Source of the DNA: Cypionkella sp.
GTDB taxonomy: Bacteria; Pseudomonadota; Alphaproteobacteria; Rhodobacterales; Rhodobacteraceae
Direction of reading: 5' to 3'
DNA length: 64,000 nt
Assembly (NCBI RefSeq): GCF_028290025.1
Contig: NZ_JAQGKQ010000052.1
Span: forward strand, 1-64,000
The notes under the pieces were generated by a model. It ran no database searches and was not told where the DNA came from. It saw only the letters and a program-made list of their open reading frames with translations. The position numbers were made by a program, and so were the translations under genes. Shown piece after piece: positions 63,128 through 64,000 of this stretch. Each line of letters opens with the position of its first letter. Position 1 is the first letter of the stretch.

Positions 63128-64000
63128 ATGGCCGATCGCACGACCGAGACGTTGCACCCAAGTTCAGTCGGGCTTCATCTAGCCTCGGCGGAAGACGTGT
63201 TCACCCGTCTGCTCGATGCTCAGATTGCCGCTGTTTCTACCATCCGTCCAGCATTATCGGCATTGATTGCCGCCGCCGAAGCCAGCGCAGATGCGCTACG
63301 TTCGGGTTTTCGCTTGGGCTATGCCGGGGCTGGATCGTCTGGCCTGATGGCGCTGGCCGACTGCATCGAATTGCTGGGCACCTTTGGCATTCCGGTTGAT
63401 CGCACGCCGATGCTATTCGCCGGTGGTGCTGCCGCTTTGATGCAAATGACCGGCGCGGTTGAAGATGACCCGGCCCAAGCCATTCCCGATCTGGCGCGCG
63501 CTGCTTTCGGGTCGGGCGACGTGGTGATCTGCGTCTCGGCCTCTGGCAATACGCCCTACACTATCGCTGTGGCGCAAGGCGCTAAGGCCAATGGCGCGCA
63601 TGTGGTTGGTATTTCCAACTTTGCGGGTTCGGCGCTGCTAAAGCTGTCGGACTTCCCCGTTCCGCTCGACACTGGCCCAGAGGTTATCGCAGGCTCAACC
63701 CGCATGGGGGCAGCTTCAGCGCAAAAAGTCGCGCTGAATATGCTGTCCACGCTGGTCGGAATCCGGCTTGGCAATGTGCATGACGGTTATATGGTGAATG
63801 TCGTAGCCGATAATGCAAAGCTGATCGACCGCGCGGCGCGGATAGTTGCGGCGATATCGGGACAAGACCCAGAACAGGCGCGCGACGCATTGCGCAAAAG
63901 CGGTGGCGCTGTGAAACCAGCAATACTGATCGCGCTTGGGGTCGAACCCCGGCAGGCTCTGGCCAAACTACAGGCCGGTGGCGGCCATCTATACGCCGCG
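63128..64000 (+). CDS. murQ: N-acetylmuramic acid 6-phosphate etherase, N-terminal part (cut by right edge)
   Basis: Splits the lactyl ether of MurNAc-6-P to GlcNAc-6-P and lactate. 291 residues are present, nearly complete (family about 300). SIS fold with LGYAGAGSSGLMALADCIEL, SASGNTPYTIAVAQGAKANGAHVVGISN, and the signature TGPEVIAGSTRMGAASAQKVALNMLST; ends ...LAKLQAGGGHLYAA at the edge. ATG at 63128 has AGGGGAA 7 nt upstream. Transcribed away from the kinase operon, likely heading transporter genes outside the window. Confidence 0.94.
   Translation, partial: MADRTTETLHPSSVGLHLASAEDVFTRLLDAQIAAVSTIRPALSALIAAAEASADALRSGFRLGYAGAGSSGLMALADCIELLGTFGIPVDRTPMLFAGGAAALMQMTGAVEDDPAQAIPDLARAAFGSGDVVICVSASGNTPYTIAVAQGAKANGAHVVGISNFAGSALLKLSDFPVPLDTGPEVIAGSTRMGAASAQKVALNMLSTLVGIRLGNVHDGYMVNVVADNAKLIDRAARIVAAISGQDPEQARDALRKSGGAVKPAILIALGVEPRQALAKLQAGGGHLYAA

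Overview
The window is a compact alphaproteobacterial chromosome segment, most likely Rhodobacteraceae. Pointers are the ubiG, secA, rimP-nusA-ylxR-infB and argJ neighbourhoods, a lineage-type gene beside secA, an FeS-containing (6-4) photolyase of the CryB/PhrB type, a very small exported protein after hemH, and moderately high GC. No rRNA, tRNA, CRISPR array, insertion sequence or prophage is visible. Genes are dense, with many 1-4 nt stop/start overlaps and several TTG or GTG starts.

Layout. 1-6.9 kb is an accessory, stress-flavoured block: the N-terminal two thirds of cyanophycin synthetase (cut by the left edge), a sensor-less HWE/HisKA_2 histidine kinase, a Crp/Fnr regulator, three membrane proteins of unknown function (DUF2243, DUF6766, DUF983), a small tail-anchored protein and a manganese catalase. 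Four genes here carry a GGAAC-N17/18-GTT motif (one with a mismatch), which looks like the promoter of the general stress sigma factor EcfG. 7.3-24.4 kb is core: MltB-type transglycosylase, a frameshifted radC, a methyltransferase, a PstS-OmpA fusion, a Rhodobacterales-type protein next to secA, a parvulin PPIase, argJ-mutT, and the infB operon with a structured, terminator-containing leader in front of rimP.

24.4-38.7 kb holds pip, ubiG, an aldo/keto reductase, tamA-tamB, a tightly overlapping comF-grxC-nitrilase-marR-yihY run, a degenerate methyltransferase, hemH and the small exported protein. 38.9-52.9 kb holds two L,D-transpeptidases, a CAP-domain lipoprotein, a reverse-strand run hslO-nudix-cca-two ABC exporter subunits-RumA-type methyltransferase, a REC-SpoIIE phosphatase opposite an Hpt protein, and ilvA. 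53.1-57.5 kb holds argG, the photolyase, a sulfotransferase-like gene and pyrF.

57.6-64 kb is an amino-sugar and peptidoglycan-recycling cluster: ROK kinase-cutC facing nagA, with nagA-SIS deaminase-GntR regulator-BadF kinase transcribed away from murQ (cut by the right edge). Together they would convert GlcNAc and MurNAc to fructose-6-phosphate. The divergent kinase/murQ promoter region carries two copies of a direct-repeat element (8-mers at an 11-bp period) placed symmetrically, a candidate operator for the cluster's GntR protein. The items most worth following up are this operator, the CutC context, the candidate EcfG regulon with cyanophycin synthetase, and the rimP leader attenuator.
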